From Mangrovimicrobium sediminis (GTDB taxonomy: Bacteria > Pseudomonadota > Gammaproteobacteria > Pseudomonadales > Halieaceae): 64,000 nt of DNA. Under the pieces are notes generated by a model. It ran no database searches. It had not been told where the DNA came from and was given only the letters and a program-made list of their open reading frames with translations. Of the stretch, positions 43,627 through 52,905 are shown in pieces (within the stretch, counting starts at the first letter, position 1; the number at the start of each line of letters is the position of its first letter). The stretch covers positions 248,001 to 312,000 of the forward strand of contig NZ_SRLE01000012.1 of assembly GCF_004745945.1 (NCBI RefSeq), in the 5' to 3' direction. The translations under genes and the position numbers were made by a program.

Positions 43627-45207
43627 ATGCCTGATCCGCTTATCATCCTCATCGCCCTGGCCTGTGGCATGGTCAGCCGCGCCGCGGGACTGCCGGCGCT
43701 GGTCGGCTACCTGCTTGCGGGGTTCATCCTGCACGAGTTGGGCATCGTTGCCAGTAGCCTGCTGCACACGCTCTCCGACGTCGGCATCACCCTGCTGCTG
43801 TTCACCGTCGGGCTGAAGCTGCAGCCGCGCGACCTGCTGCAGCGCGTGGTGTGGGGCAGCACCGTGTTGCAGGTGGCTGTGTTGCAGGTGTTTTTCCTCG
43901 GCGTGTTCTATGCGGCCGAGTGGCTGTTGCCCGGGGTGCAGATCGGGTTTTCAGGCAAGCTGGTGGCGGCCTTCGCGCTGACTTTCTCCAGCACGGTGTT
44001 CGTCGTGCAGATGCTGCAGGAGCGCGGCGAGGCGTCTTCGCGGCACGCGGCGCTGGCCATCGGTATTCTCATCATCCAGGACCTGCTGGCGGTGCTTTTT
44101 CTCGCCGTGTCCGCCGGCAAGGTGCCCGGACCCGAGGCGCTCTTGCTGCTGTTCCTGTGGCCGCTGCGCGGGCTGGTCCTGCGCCTGCTCACCCTGTGCG
44201 GGCACGGCGAGCTGTTCACCCTGTTCGGGCTGGTGCTCGCCCTGGGCGGCGCACAGCTGTTCGAACTCACCGGGATCAAGGGTGACCTCGGTGCGCTGAT
44301 CATCGGCGCGGCGCTGGCCGGGGAGCAGAAGGCCAAGGAGCTGTCGCGCAACCTGATGCAGTTCAAGGACCTGTTCCTGGTGTGCTTCTTCCTCAGTATC
44401 GGTCTCGACGGCTGGCCGCGCGGCGAACTGGTGGTGTTGGCGGTGTTAATCGGCGTTTTCGCCCTGCTCAAGCCGCCCCTGTATTTCCTGGTGATGACGC
44501 GTTTGCATACGCCGCCGCGCACCGCGCTGCTGGCCTCGCTGTCGCTGGCCAACCACAGCGAGTTCGGTCTTATCGTGCTCGCGCTGGCGGCGCAGCAGGG
44601 GCTGGTGGGCGATGAGATCTCCGCCGCCCTGTCGCTGGCCATTGCCGTGAGCTTTGTGCTCGCCTCGCCGCTGGGCCGCAACGCCCACCAGATCTACCGT
44701 CGCTGGCAGCCCTGGTTGCAGCGTTTCGAAACCGACACCGTGCGCGCAACCTACCCGGATACGCGCAATGCGCGAATCCTGGTACTCGGCATGGGCAACA
44801 TCGGCACCGGCGCCTACGACTCCATCGCCGAGCACTACGGTTCGCAGGTGGTGGGCGTCGACGAGAACCGGCGCAAGCTCGCCCGCCACCGTCGCGAGCA
44901 CCGCCGGGTGGTGGCGGCCGATGCCTCGGATCCGGATTTCTGGCGGCGTATCGACCTCGCCAGCGTGGAACTGGTGATGCTGGCGCTGACCAATCACGCG
45001 GAGAACAAGCTGGTGGGAAGGCTGCTGGAGGACCTCGGCTATCGCGGGCGCATCGCCGCGGTGGTGCGCTTCGACGAGGAGGCGGAGGAACTGGAAAAGC
45101 ACGGCATCTCGGCGTTCAACCTGTATGCCCAGGCCGGTTCGGGTTTTGCCGCGCACGCCGCGGAGCACCTGCAGGCGGCCCCGGACTCGACCGCCCGCGA
45201 GTCGTGA
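43627..45207 (+). CDS. Cation:proton antiporter of the CPA2/Kef family with TrkA-N domain
   Basis: The 526-residue protein has about 12 to 13 membrane helices in the first 370 residues, with typical CPA2 stretches (GLPALVGYLLAGFILHELG, SDVGITLLLFTVGLKL and ALTFSSTVFVVQMLQERGE). A cytoplasmic Rossmann TrkA-N domain follows from about residue 384 (ILVLGMGNIGTGAYD). It would exchange K+ or Na+ for protons, gated by nucleotides or redox state, as for KefB/KefC. The ion is not predictable. Ends before an exosortase-tail protein gene. Confidence 0.9.
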   Translation: MPDPLIILIALACGMVSRAAGLPALVGYLLAGFILHELGIVASSLLHTLSDVGITLLLFTVGLKLQPRDLLQRVVWGSTVLQVAVLQVFFLGVFYAAEWLLPGVQIGFSGKLVAAFALTFSSTVFVVQMLQERGEASSRHAALAIGILIIQDLLAVLFLAVSAGKVPGPEALLLLFLWPLRGLVLRLLTLCGHGELFTLFGLVLALGGAQLFELTGIKGDLGALIIGAALAGEQKAKELSRNLMQFKDLFLVCFFLSIGLDGWPRGELVVLAVLIGVFALLKPPLYFLVMTRLHTPPRTALLASLSLANHSEFGLIVLALAAQQGLVGDEISAALSLAIAVSFVLASPLGRNAHQIYRRWQPWLQRFETDTVRATYPDTRNARILVLGMGNIGTGAYDSIAEHYGSQVVGVDENRRKLARHRREHRRVVAADASDPDFWRRIDLASVELVMLALTNHAENKLVGRLLEDLGYRGRIAAVVRFDEEAEELEKHGISAFNLYAQAGSGFAAHAAEHLQAAPDSTARES

Positions 45208-45318
45208 GTGGCCCGGCGTTCACTTGAGGTCCCACCGGACCGGTTTGGGGAAATATGTCCTGAGCCGTAGCATTCGGTATACTGCGCCTCGAGCAGTTGC
45301 ACATGCAAACCACAAAAC

Positions 45319-45346
45319 AACAGGCAAAGAACAGGCAAAGAACAGG
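45319..45346 (+). repeat. Short direct repeat in the leader of the tail-protein gene
   Basis: AACAGGCAAAG occurs twice back to back (45319-45329 and 45330-45340) and a third partial AACAGG follows, leading into a GGGGGG ribosome-binding run just before ATG 45354. It may form part of the leader; no known motif. Confidence 0.7.
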
Positions 45347-45353
45347 GGGGACC

Positions 45354-45911
45354 ATGAAACAACCAAACGCAACTTTCCCGGGACGATGGCTTGCGGGTCT
45401 CTCCGCCGGTGTCGTATTCGCAGCTCTGGGCGCGGCCCAGGGCCAGGCCGCGAGCGAGGTGCCCTCCGCGGAATTCCTCGGCGTACCCTCGTTCTTCGAT
45501 TGCACTGGCGGCAATTATAACGTGCCGACCCAGTACAACCTGCCGAGCCTGGTGCGGGTAGCCGGTTCGCTGGTGGTAGATGGCCTGGGAGAGGTCTCCA
45601 GCTACGACCAGGAGGGCTCGCGTACGGACCTCGGCACCTACAATTTCAATACGGGCCCATTCTCTGTTCCCAGCGGAACGCTGTTCACAGCGACCCTGAT
45701 CACCTATGCGGGTCCCCAGCCGTCGGAAGAAGAAGCGTATCGCAGTGAGTTGGTCTTCGAGTGTGGTACCGGAACCCTGGTCAGCCTGGCCAGCGGCGTG
45801 CCGGAGCCCGAGGAAGTCCCGCTGCTGCCGCACTGGGCGCTGGGTGCGCTGGCTGCGCTGCTCGGTGGTGCTGGCGCCTGGCGCGCACGCCGTCGGGCGG
45901 CGCGGGCCTGA
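45354..45911 (+). CDS. Secreted protein with exosortase-like C-terminal tail
   Basis: The 185-residue protein has a signal peptide (cleavage near GQAAS) and a body with two cysteines (Cys near PSFFDCTGG and LVFECGTG). Its three-part C-terminus is VPLLPHW, a hydrophobic helix (ALGALAALLGGAGAW) and RARRRAARA. Tail geometry is that of exosortase/archaeosortase sorting signals. The VPLLPHW start resembles the IPTLxxW class rather than the VPALP tail at 15201, so it may be handled by a different sortase. ATG 45354 follows a GGGGGG site. A good terminator follows at 45927. Function of the body is unknown. Confidence 0.68.
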   Translation: MKQPNATFPGRWLAGLSAGVVFAALGAAQGQAASEVPSAEFLGVPSFFDCTGGNYNVPTQYNLPSLVRVAGSLVVDGLGEVSSYDQEGSRTDLGTYNFNTGPFSVPSGTLFTATLITYAGPQPSEEEAYRSELVFECGTGTLVSLASGVPEPEEVPLLPHWALGALAALLGGAGAWRARRRAARA

Positions 45912-45926
45912 TCCCTTCCTGAAGCG

Positions 45927-45956
45927 TCGGCGCGGGGGTCCCCGCGCCGATTGTTT
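45927..45956 (+). terminator. Rho-independent terminator
   Basis: TCGGCGCGGGG (45927 to 45937) and CCCCGCGCCGA (45940 to 45950) form a strong GC stem followed by TTGTTTG. It ends the tail-protein transcript and lies in the gap to the convergent APH-fold kinase gene. Confidence 0.8.
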
Positions 45957-46036
45957 GTCTGCAATACCGCCAGTGATGCAGCTGGTGTTTTACCTCAAGC
46001 GGCGTTCGCCGTTGCGCCCTCGCAGACTCAGGCGCC

Positions 46037-47056
46037 TCAGTCGATAAGTTCCACTGCCATTTTCGCCAGCGGCTCGACCATCGCGCCGCGGGCGCGCGCC
46101 TCGCTGCTCGAGGCGTTGCCCTGCTCCGCGCGCATGGCCACGCCCTGCAGGATCGCGGCGAGGCGGAACAGCGAGAACACGATGTAGAAGTTCCAGTTGT
46201 CGATGCCGTCACGCCCGGTGCGCTCGCAGTAGCGCGCGACGTACTCTTCGTCGGTGGGGATGCCCAGTGCCTTGCGGTCCAGCCCGGCGAGTCCGGCGAT
46301 GTCGCCGCCGGTGGGCAGCATCCAGGCCATGCACTGGTTGGCGAGGTCCGCCAGCGGGTTGCCGAGGGTGGACAGCTCCCAGTCGAGCAGGGCGATGACC
46401 CGCGGCTCGTCGTTGGCGAACATCATGTTGTCCAGGCGGTAGTCGCCGTGCACCAGGCTCACCCGGCCGTCGTCCGCCGGCATGTTCGCCGGCAGGTAGT
46501 CCATCAGGGTTTCCATCTCCGGGATGCGCTTGAGCTCCGAAGCGCGGTACTGCTTGCTCCAGCGGCCCACCTGGCGCTCGAAGTAGTTGCCTGGTTTGCC
46601 GTAGTCGGACAGGCCCACGGCGTCCACGTCGACATTGTGCAGCGCCGCCATGGTCGCGTTCATGGCGTCGTAGAACGCCGCGCGCTCGGTGGTGTCGCGC
46701 GCTTCCGGCAGCGCCGGGTCCCACAGGATGCGGCCCTCCAGGTACTCCATGACGTAGAACATGGAGCCGATCACCGACTCGTCCTCGCACAGCACATAGG
46801 TGCGCGGTACCGGCACGTCGGTGTCCTGCAGGGCGGAGATCACACGGAACTCGCGGTCCACCGCGTGTGCGGATTTCAACAGTTCACCCGGCGGCTTGCG
46901 GCGCAGCACGTAGCTGCCACCTGAGGTGGTGAGCTTGAACGTGGGGTTGGATTGCCCGCCGGCGAATTTCTCCGCCTGCAGTGAGCCGCCGAAGCCGGGG
47001 ATATGGGCGCCGAGGTACTCCTCCAGGCGCGCGGTGTCGATGTCGTGTGTCGCCAT
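46037..47056 (-). CDS. Phosphotransferase family protein (APH/ACAD10-like)
   Basis: The protein of 339 residues from ATG 47056 has the aminoglycoside phosphotransferase/choline kinase fold: GGQSNPTFKL near residue 30, YVLRRKPPGELL with the ATP lysine, LVHGDYRLDNMMF with the catalytic aspartate, and ALLDWELSTLGNP with the second metal aspartate. This subgroup (like ACAD10) is common near acyl-CoA dehydrogenase genes in proteobacteria and is thought to phosphorylate hydroxyacyl-CoA; that is known for ACAD10/11 relatives and inferred here. An upstream TTG at 47092 is possible. Confidence 0.85.
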   Translation of the reverse strand: MATHDIDTARLEEYLGAHIPGFGGSLQAEKFAGGQSNPTFKLTTSGGSYVLRRKPPGELLKSAHAVDREFRVISALQDTDVPVPRTYVLCEDESVIGSMFYVMEYLEGRILWDPALPEARDTTERAAFYDAMNATMAALHNVDVDAVGLSDYGKPGNYFERQVGRWSKQYRASELKRIPEMETLMDYLPANMPADDGRVSLVHGDYRLDNMMFANDEPRVIALLDWELSTLGNPLADLANQCMAWMLPTGGDIAGLAGLDRKALGIPTDEEYVARYCERTGRDGIDNWNFYIVFSLFRLAAILQGVAMRAEQGNASSSEARARGAMVEPLAKMAVELID

Positions 47057-47145
47057 GCCGGGTCGCTTTTGTTCAGGGTTGGATGCGGTCAACGCTGTCG
47101 GTTTTCCGCATGGCCGCCGATGATAGCGCGCCGGGCGCCGGGGGG

Positions 47146-48243
47146 CTACCTGCCGCGCCGCGCCAGTTCCGCGCGCACTGCTGGCATGACCTCGCTCACG
47201 AACAGGCCCGGGCCGCGGCTATCCGCCTCCGGGTGGAAGCCCGGTCCGACGATCACCAGCCGCTCCAGGCCCTGGTCGTGCAGCGCCAGCAGGCGCTCGA
47301 TACAGTGCTCCGGCGAGCCGACGATGGCGAAGCGGCGCACGAACTCCGGCGTCAGTGTCTCGCCGCCGAGTTTCTCCGCGGAGATCGCCTCGCTGTGGCG
47401 GTTCATGTCGTAGCCGCGGCGGATGGCGGCGAAATTGGCCGCGTCGTCGGCGGCCAGCGGTCCCGCGGCAGCGCCCTGGATCACCTGGAAGCGCGCCAGC
47501 GGTGCGACGAAACTGGTCGCCGCGGGCAGCACCGCGTCGAGGTCCGGGTGGCAGACCACGATTACCTGCGCGCCGTAGCTGATGCCGTCGTCGCCCAGGC
47601 CCGCCGCCCCGCGCGCCTCGCGGGCGATGCCCATGGCCCAGTCCAGTCGCTCGGGAATGGCGCCGACGCTGAAGGTCACGCGCTCCGCCAGCGGCGCCGA
47701 CATGGCGATGACTTTCGGTCCGGTGGCGGCCACGTCCAGCGGCACCTTGGGCAGGTCGTCGGGCAGCCATTTCAAGCGTGCTGCCTCCGGCCGGTGACCG
47801 AGGGACAGCGAGGCCGACGAGTTGGCGCCCGCGGCGGTGGTGGCGTGCTCGGCGAAGTTCACTTCGCCGCCGCCGAGCAGGGCCTGCAGGTCGCGCAGGG
47901 ACTGCTCGAACACGGCAGGCCGGGCGGGGGCGTGGCCGAGGTAGGCCAGGGCCGAGTCGCCGCGGCCGATGCCCAGCGCCGCGCGGCCGCCGGAAACCGA
48001 CTGCACGCTGGCCGCGCAGGCGGCGGTCACCGCAGGGTGGCGGGTCAGCGGGTTGGTGGTGCTGGTGCACAACTGGATGCGCTCGGTGACCATCGCCCAG
48101 GCGCCCATCAGCACCCACGGGTCGGCGGACAGCGACTGCGAGTCCATGAACATCTGGCCGTCCCAGCCCTGTGCCTCGCGCTCGCGCGCCAGGTCTGCGC
48201 TGGTAGTGCTCTCCGATCCGCCGGCCAGCCAGAATTGCAGCAT
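47146..48243 (-). CDS. LLM-class flavin/F420-dependent oxidoreductase
   Basis: The 365-residue protein has a luciferase-like monooxygenase TIM-barrel pattern: LAREREAQGWDGQMFMDSQSL near the N-terminus, IQLCTSTTNPLTRHPAVTAACAASVQ, RAALGIGRGDSALAYLG and a final GSPEHCIERLLALHDQGLERLVIVG. This matches the 5,10-methylene-tetrahydromethanopterin-reductase-like group of the LLM superfamily. Members use F420 or FMN; the cofactor and substrate cannot be told here. ATG 48243 begins with MLQFWLAGG. Confidence 0.87.
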   Translation of the reverse strand: MLQFWLAGGSESTTSADLAREREAQGWDGQMFMDSQSLSADPWVLMGAWAMVTERIQLCTSTTNPLTRHPAVTAACAASVQSVSGGRAALGIGRGDSALAYLGHAPARPAVFEQSLRDLQALLGGGEVNFAEHATTAAGANSSASLSLGHRPEAARLKWLPDDLPKVPLDVAATGPKVIAMSAPLAERVTFSVGAIPERLDWAMGIAREARGAAGLGDDGISYGAQVIVVCHPDLDAVLPAATSFVAPLARFQVIQGAAAGPLAADDAANFAAIRRGYDMNRHSEAISAEKLGGETLTPEFVRRFAIVGSPEHCIERLLALHDQGLERLVIVGPGFHPEADSRGPGLFVSEVMPAVRAELARRGR

Positions 48244-48365
48244 GTCGAGGGGTCCCCCGCGTGTTATGGTTATTGATCTCGTGGTCCGGGTTCGACGGTA
48301 ATACGAACGCCCGGGCTTATCCAGCCCCCAGCGGGCGCAGTGGTGGTGACCGGTGGTCGGGAGAT

Positions 48366-48890
48366 GTGTGGCGGGTGATAGAACCGATCGGCGAACTGGC
48401 GCGGCGCGAGGTACGTGAGCTGACCGAGGCCTGTATTTTGCGCGCCGAGCGCGAACTCGGCCGCAAGCTGCCCCGCCCCGCGGTCAGTTTCGACCTGACC
48501 GGCGTGTCCGCCGGCATGTTCCGGGTGCGCGACGGGCGCGCGGAAATCCGCTACAACCCGTGGATCTTCGCCAAATACTGGGCGGAGAACACCGGCGATA
48601 CCATTCCCCACGAGGTCGCGCACTTTGTCGTCCACGCCACCCGCGGGCGGCGCCGGCCACAGCCGCACGGGCCGGAGTGGCGGCGCTGGATGCGCGTCTT
48701 CGGCGTCGAGCCTTCGGTCACCTTCGATCTCGACCTCAGCGGCATCCCGCGGCGCAGCCAGCGCACCCACGACTACCGCTGCCCCTGCCGCCGCCACAGC
48801 CTGTCGTCGACCCGACACAACCGCGTGCAGCGCGGCACCGGTTCCTACCTGTGCCGCTACTGCAAGGGGCCGCTGGAGTATTGCGGGTGA
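48366..48890 (+). CDS. SprT-like zinc metalloprotease-family protein
   Basis: The protein of about 174 residues has the SprT motif HEVAHFVVHATRG with the HExxH zinc site, a following HGPEWRRWM, and a C-terminal zinc ribbon (CPCRRH...CRYCKG). SprT/Spartan relatives act on DNA-bound or damaged proteins, but the bacterial function of SprT is not established. GTG 48366 and GTG 48375 are both possible starts, near a GGGAG at 48359 to 48363; the frame stays open upstream without family similarity. Convergent with the DUF748 gene. Confidence 0.83.
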   Translation: MWRVIEPIGELARREVRELTEACILRAERELGRKLPRPAVSFDLTGVSAGMFRVRDGRAEIRYNPWIFAKYWAENTGDTIPHEVAHFVVHATRGRRRPQPHGPEWRRWMRVFGVEPSVTFDLDLSGIPRRSQRTHDYRCPCRRHSLSSTRHNRVQRGTGSYLCRYCKGPLEYCG

Positions 48891-48904
48891 CGGGCGTCGG
48901 CGGC

Positions 48905-51796
48905 TCAGCCGTCGAGGTCCAGTTCCACCCCGCTGAACGCCTCTTTTTCCGGGTCCAGTGTCGATGCCTGCTCGATGACCGCGCGATCCGCCGCCAGGCC
49001 TTCCACGTTGACCAGGTGCTCCTTCACCGCCACCGCGCGCGCCTGCGCCAGCAGCAGTAACGCCTCGTCGCTCACCGGGAAACTGGCCAGCACGCGATCG
49101 TAGCGCTGGGTGTAGCTCAGTGCCTCGCCGTCGCCGCTATCCAGTTCGGCGAAGCGCCTGTCGACAGCATCGATATACTTTTCGCCGTGGCTTTCGATGT
49201 CCGCCTGCGCCATGCCCGCTTCCGCCAGTTGCGCCTCGAAGGCCTGTTCCTGCAGGCGCTTGCGGTCCGCCGCCAGGTTCAGGCGGCCGTAGATCACCAG
49301 GGTGAGCTGCGGGCGCTGGCGCAGGGCGTCGGCCAGGGTCACGAGTTTTTCCACGGCGCGAGGCTGCACCTCGGTGACACCCACCGGGAAAGCCAGGCGC
49401 TGCAGGTCCGCCTCGCTGCCCACCAGGTTGGCCAGCAGCTTGAACGGCGCGGTCACCGCCTTGGTAATCAGGTTGACGAAGGCCTTGGCCACCACCGAGC
49501 CGATGTCGAACTGCGGGTCATTGACGTCGCCCTCCACCGGCACCTGCAGGTCGATTACGCCGTTGAGGTCGGTGAGCAGGGCCAGCGCCAGGTCCAGCGG
49601 CAGGTCCACGGCCTTGTCGCTCTCCACCTCTGCGCCCAGCTTGAGCTGGTCGATGAGTACCTTGTTGTCGCCCTTCAGGCGGTTGTCCTGCAGGCCGTAG
49701 TGCAGTTGCAGGTTGAGCAGGCCGCGCTCGATGGTGCGCCCGGCGTAGGTACCCGAGTAGGGGCTGAGCAGGGCCATGTCGACGCCGTCGAAGGCCAGGG
49801 CCAGGTCCAGGGCGGGCGGCGCCTCGAACGGCGAGGCACTGCCCACCAGGCTCACCGGGGCGTAGCCGTCGACGGTGCCGCGGATATCCACCTGCGCGCT
49901 GGCGCCGGGGGCGGAGTCGATGCCGGTGACCTGGCCGTGCAACTCGCCGATCACGGTGCGGAAGGGGATGGGTAGCGACTCGTCCTTGAAGTCGATGGCG
50001 CTGTCGCTGAGCAGGATTTCCGGCACTTCGACGCGCCAGGCGGGCCCCTTGGTCGCTTCCACCGCCACTGCCTGTACCTCGCTGCCCTCGAGTTCCTCGC
50101 GCCACACATTGCTGGTGTTGACGCTGCCGTCTTCGGCGATGTGCAGGCGGCCCTGGTAGTTGTCGATGAGCAGACGGTTGAGCTTCAGGTGGCGCTCCGC
50201 GATGTTCACGTCCAGCCCCTGCCAGCGCACGCTGTCCCAGCTGGTCAGGGATTCCTCCTCGCCGGCGATACTGCCGGAGAAGTGCTCGATACCGCCATCC
50301 AGGGCGACGCGCGTCGGCTGGAACTGCGCCAGTGCCACGCTGCCATCGACGCCCAGCGTGCCGTCGCCGATGCGCGCGTGCAGGGCGTCCGGCAGGTTGG
50401 GGTTGAACCATGGCAGCGGCAGGCCCTGCAGCTGGTAGTTGATCTCGCCGGCGCCGGTACCCAGCTCGAGGGCGCCGCCGAGGCTAAAGTCGGTGGTGTC
50501 GTTGATGCGCAGGGCGAGTTCCAGCGGCGCCTCGCCCTGCAGCGGCCAGTTGATGTTGCGGATGCTGGCGCTGATCGGGGTGACCTCGAGCAGCGCCGGG
50601 TCGGTGTACTCCGAGCGCCAGCGCAGGGCAGCGTTGGCCAGGCGGGCGCTGTCGATGGTGGCGCGCCAGCCGCTGTCGTCTGTCGCTGCCGGGGTCGCGG
50701 CAGGTGGTGCGTTGGGGTCGTCGGCACCGGCCGCCGCAGTGGCGGGCTGGTTGGGGTCTGCGCCCTGCGGCCCGGCGAGCATCTCGACCAGGCTGACCCG
50801 CGTGCCCTCACTCCAGCCGGCGACATCCAGGCCGTCGACCAGGATGTCGTCGACGTGCACCGACTGTTCGGCGACATCCGCGCTGATCCCGGTGATCCCC
50901 AGGCTGCGCAGTCGCACGGCGGTGTCCGGCAGGGCAGCGGCATCCTTGGGGGTGAGCGCGAGGCGCTCGAGGCCGAACTCGCCGGCGCTGATCCGGGCGT
51001 CGAAGGCGTCGCCCCAGGACACCGTGTAGTCCCCGCGCAGGTGGATCTCGCCGTCGTCGACGCGGAACTCCAGCCAGGGCTCGGCGAAGCGCCAGCCGGT
51101 ATCCAGTTTGATGCCCTCCAGGGCCAGCGTGCCCTCGCTGCGCGCGTCCGGTAACGAGATAGTGCCGCGCCAGTGCAGCTGGCCGCCGTCCTCGCCGGTG
51201 GCGTCGAAGCGGTAGGGCTTGCCGTCGGCGACCACCGTGGTCAGGTCGCGCACGTTGATATCGATGCTGTTGTAGTGGGTCGTGAAGGGTTTCTCGCGCG
51301 CCTCGTCGGTGAGGTCTATGCGCTGGGCTTCTAGTACCAGGTGGCCGATGGTCAGGCGCGGCAGCTCTCCCGTGCTGGGCTCTTCGGGCGCGTCCTCCGC
51401 CGCCGGCGGCAGCATGTCGCTGAAGTTGTAGCTGCCGTCGGGCAGCCGCCGCAGGTCCAGGCGCAGGGCGCGCAGCTCGACCTCGTCCAGCACCAGCCCC
51501 TTGCCCAACAGGCTGCCCAGGGAGAGGTTGACCGCCGCCTTGTCGAAGGCCAGGAACTGGTCGCCGTCCGGCTCCAGCAGGCGCGCGCCGCGCACTTCGG
51601 CGGCGAGGGTGAACGGGTTGACCAGGATGGCGTTGGTACGCAGTTCGCGGTGCAGGTAGTCGCGGACCAGTTTCGGCGCCAGCAAATTGGCGGCGGGAAT
51701 GACCACCAGGACGACCAGTGCGAGATAGGTGAGATACAGCCCCACCAACAGTTTGAAGATTTTGCCCAGCACCTCGTCGCCCAGCCGCATGTCCAA
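48905..51796 (-). CDS. DUF748 (AsmA-like) envelope protein
   Basis: The 963-residue protein has one N-terminal membrane helix (about 14 to 38) and a long periplasmic region built of beta-strand-rich repeats: GVELLEP-like GARLLEPDGDQFLAFDKAAVNLSLGSLLGKGLVLDEVELRAL, and IDLTDEAREKP. DUF748 proteins belong to the AsmA/TamB-related group, which probably bridge the envelope and move phospholipids. The C-terminal 200 residues (from about FPVGVTEVQPRAVEKL) include an OmpA-like stretch usual for this family. Exact role not known. Confidence 0.87.
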   Translation of the reverse strand: MDMRLGDEVLGKIFKLLVGLYLTYLALVVLVVIPAANLLAPKLVRDYLHRELRTNAILVNPFTLAAEVRGARLLEPDGDQFLAFDKAAVNLSLGSLLGKGLVLDEVELRALRLDLRRLPDGSYNFSDMLPPAAEDAPEEPSTGELPRLTIGHLVLEAQRIDLTDEAREKPFTTHYNSIDINVRDLTTVVADGKPYRFDATGEDGGQLHWRGTISLPDARSEGTLALEGIKLDTGWRFAEPWLEFRVDDGEIHLRGDYTVSWGDAFDARISAGEFGLERLALTPKDAAALPDTAVRLRSLGITGISADVAEQSVHVDDILVDGLDVAGWSEGTRVSLVEMLAGPQGADPNQPATAAAGADDPNAPPAATPAATDDSGWRATIDSARLANAALRWRSEYTDPALLEVTPISASIRNINWPLQGEAPLELALRINDTTDFSLGGALELGTGAGEINYQLQGLPLPWFNPNLPDALHARIGDGTLGVDGSVALAQFQPTRVALDGGIEHFSGSIAGEEESLTSWDSVRWQGLDVNIAERHLKLNRLLIDNYQGRLHIAEDGSVNTSNVWREELEGSEVQAVAVEATKGPAWRVEVPEILLSDSAIDFKDESLPIPFRTVIGELHGQVTGIDSAPGASAQVDIRGTVDGYAPVSLVGSASPFEAPPALDLALAFDGVDMALLSPYSGTYAGRTIERGLLNLQLHYGLQDNRLKGDNKVLIDQLKLGAEVESDKAVDLPLDLALALLTDLNGVIDLQVPVEGDVNDPQFDIGSVVAKAFVNLITKAVTAPFKLLANLVGSEADLQRLAFPVGVTEVQPRAVEKLVTLADALRQRPQLTLVIYGRLNLAADRKRLQEQAFEAQLAEAGMAQADIESHGEKYIDAVDRRFAELDSGDGEALSYTQRYDRVLASFPVSDEALLLLAQARAVAVKEHLVNVEGLAADRAVIEQASTLDPEKEAFSGVELDLDG

Positions 51797-51857
51797 CCCG
51801 AACTATAGCCTGAATCGCGCCCGATTTCCGGCGCCCCGCCGGCGGTGGGCCATGTTT

Positions 51858-51910
51858 GGGGGTCAGAGCCCTTTTTCCGTTTTCCCGCCCGCGTTGGAGG
51901 TCAAAGCCCC
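51858..51910 (+). repeat. Two degenerate half-copies of the GGGGTCAGAGCC element
   Basis: GGGGGTCAGAGCCC at 51858 to 51871 and GGAGGTCAAAGCCCC at 51896 to 51910 resemble the arm of the palindrome at 20471. The second overlaps the stop codon of the AraC gene. They lie in the 104-base gap between the AraC and DUF748 genes. Confidence 0.6.
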
Positions 51911-52902
51911 TTGCGGTAGGTGTAGGGCGTGACCCCGGTCCAGCCCTTGAAGGCGCGAATGAACGCGGAGGATTCGGAGAAGCCGGCGCGGTGGGCGATC
52001 TCCTCGATGGACAGGCCCTGCTTGCCGAGGAAGTGCAGCGCGGTGTCCCGGCGCACCTGGCTCTTCAGCTCCTTGAAGGTGGTGCCCTCGGCGGACAGGC
52101 GGCGGCGCAGGGTCTGCGGGTGGATGTCCAGCAGGGCGGCGATATCCCCCAGTTCCGGCATGTGCGCCAGGTTCTGGTGCACCGCCTCGCGCACCCGCGC
52201 GGTCCAACTGCTGCGATCGTAGCTCTGGGTGAGCATGATCAGCACCGGGTGGCGCAGGAAGTGGCGCAGGGTCTGCTCGGTCTGGGTCACCCGGCGCTCG
52301 AGCAGCGCGGGCGAGAACACCAGTTCGGCGTGGGGCTGGGAAAAGTCCACCGGGTTGCCGAGGAACAGCGCGCGATACTCCGCCACCTGGGTCGCCGGCG
52401 GGTAGTCGAGATTGGCGACCTGCAGCGGCAGGTGTTCCTGCACCAGCCAGCTGGCGAAGCGGTGGGCGTTGAACAGCAGCAGCTCGATCATGTAGGGGTC
52501 GGGGTCGCTGGCCTCGTCCACCCGTACCACGCGGATGCGCGCCTGCTCTTCATCGACGATGAAATGCGGGTGCACGCCGAACTCGAACAACTGGTAGAAG
52601 CGGCAGTAGCGGGCCATGGCCTGGCCCAGCGTCTCGGAACCGATCACCGCGTGGCACATCATCGACCAGCAGCCGATGGGCATGCGCCGGGAGACAAAGC
52701 CCAGGGCCTCGTCCTGCATGGCGAGCATGGTGCCCACCTGCAGGTCAGCGAAGCGCTCGGCGGAGATGCGCGCGTTGTCTTCCTTGAGCAGGCGCGGCGA
52801 GATACGCGTGCGGCGCAGCAGGTCGACCGGGTCCAGCCCCTGGGCGACGGCGTTTTTCAGCACCGCCCGGGCGAAGTGCACCGAGACCGAGTAGTCGCGC
52901 AC
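51901..52902 (-). CDS. AraC-family regulator with arabinose-binding-like N-terminal domain
   Basis: The 333-residue protein has a C-terminal AraC double helix-turn-helix (residues about 235 to 333) with ELGDIAALLDIHPQTLRRRLSAEGTTFKEL and IEEIAHRAGFSESSAFIRAFKGWTGVTPYTYRKG. The N-terminal 220 residues fit the ligand-binding domain of the OruR/PchR-like group (PF12625-type). Such regulators respond to fatty acid or amine-related ligands. The stop of the diguanylate cyclase gene lies 3 bases from its start, and both are on the minus strand, so they are probably cotranscribed. Confidence 0.9.
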   Translation of the reverse strand: MRDYSVSVHFARAVLKNAVAQGLDPVDLLRRTRISPRLLKEDNARISAERFADLQVGTMLAMQDEALGFVSRRMPIGCWSMMCHAVIGSETLGQAMARYCRFYQLFEFGVHPHFIVDEEQARIRVVRVDEASDPDPYMIELLLFNAHRFASWLVQEHLPLQVANLDYPPATQVAEYRALFLGNPVDFSQPHAELVFSPALLERRVTQTEQTLRHFLRHPVLIMLTQSYDRSSWTARVREAVHQNLAHMPELGDIAALLDIHPQTLRRRLSAEGTTFKELKSQVRRDTALHFLGKQGLSIEEIAHRAGFSESSAFIRAFKGWTGVTPYTYRKGL

Positions 52903-52905
52903 GCC

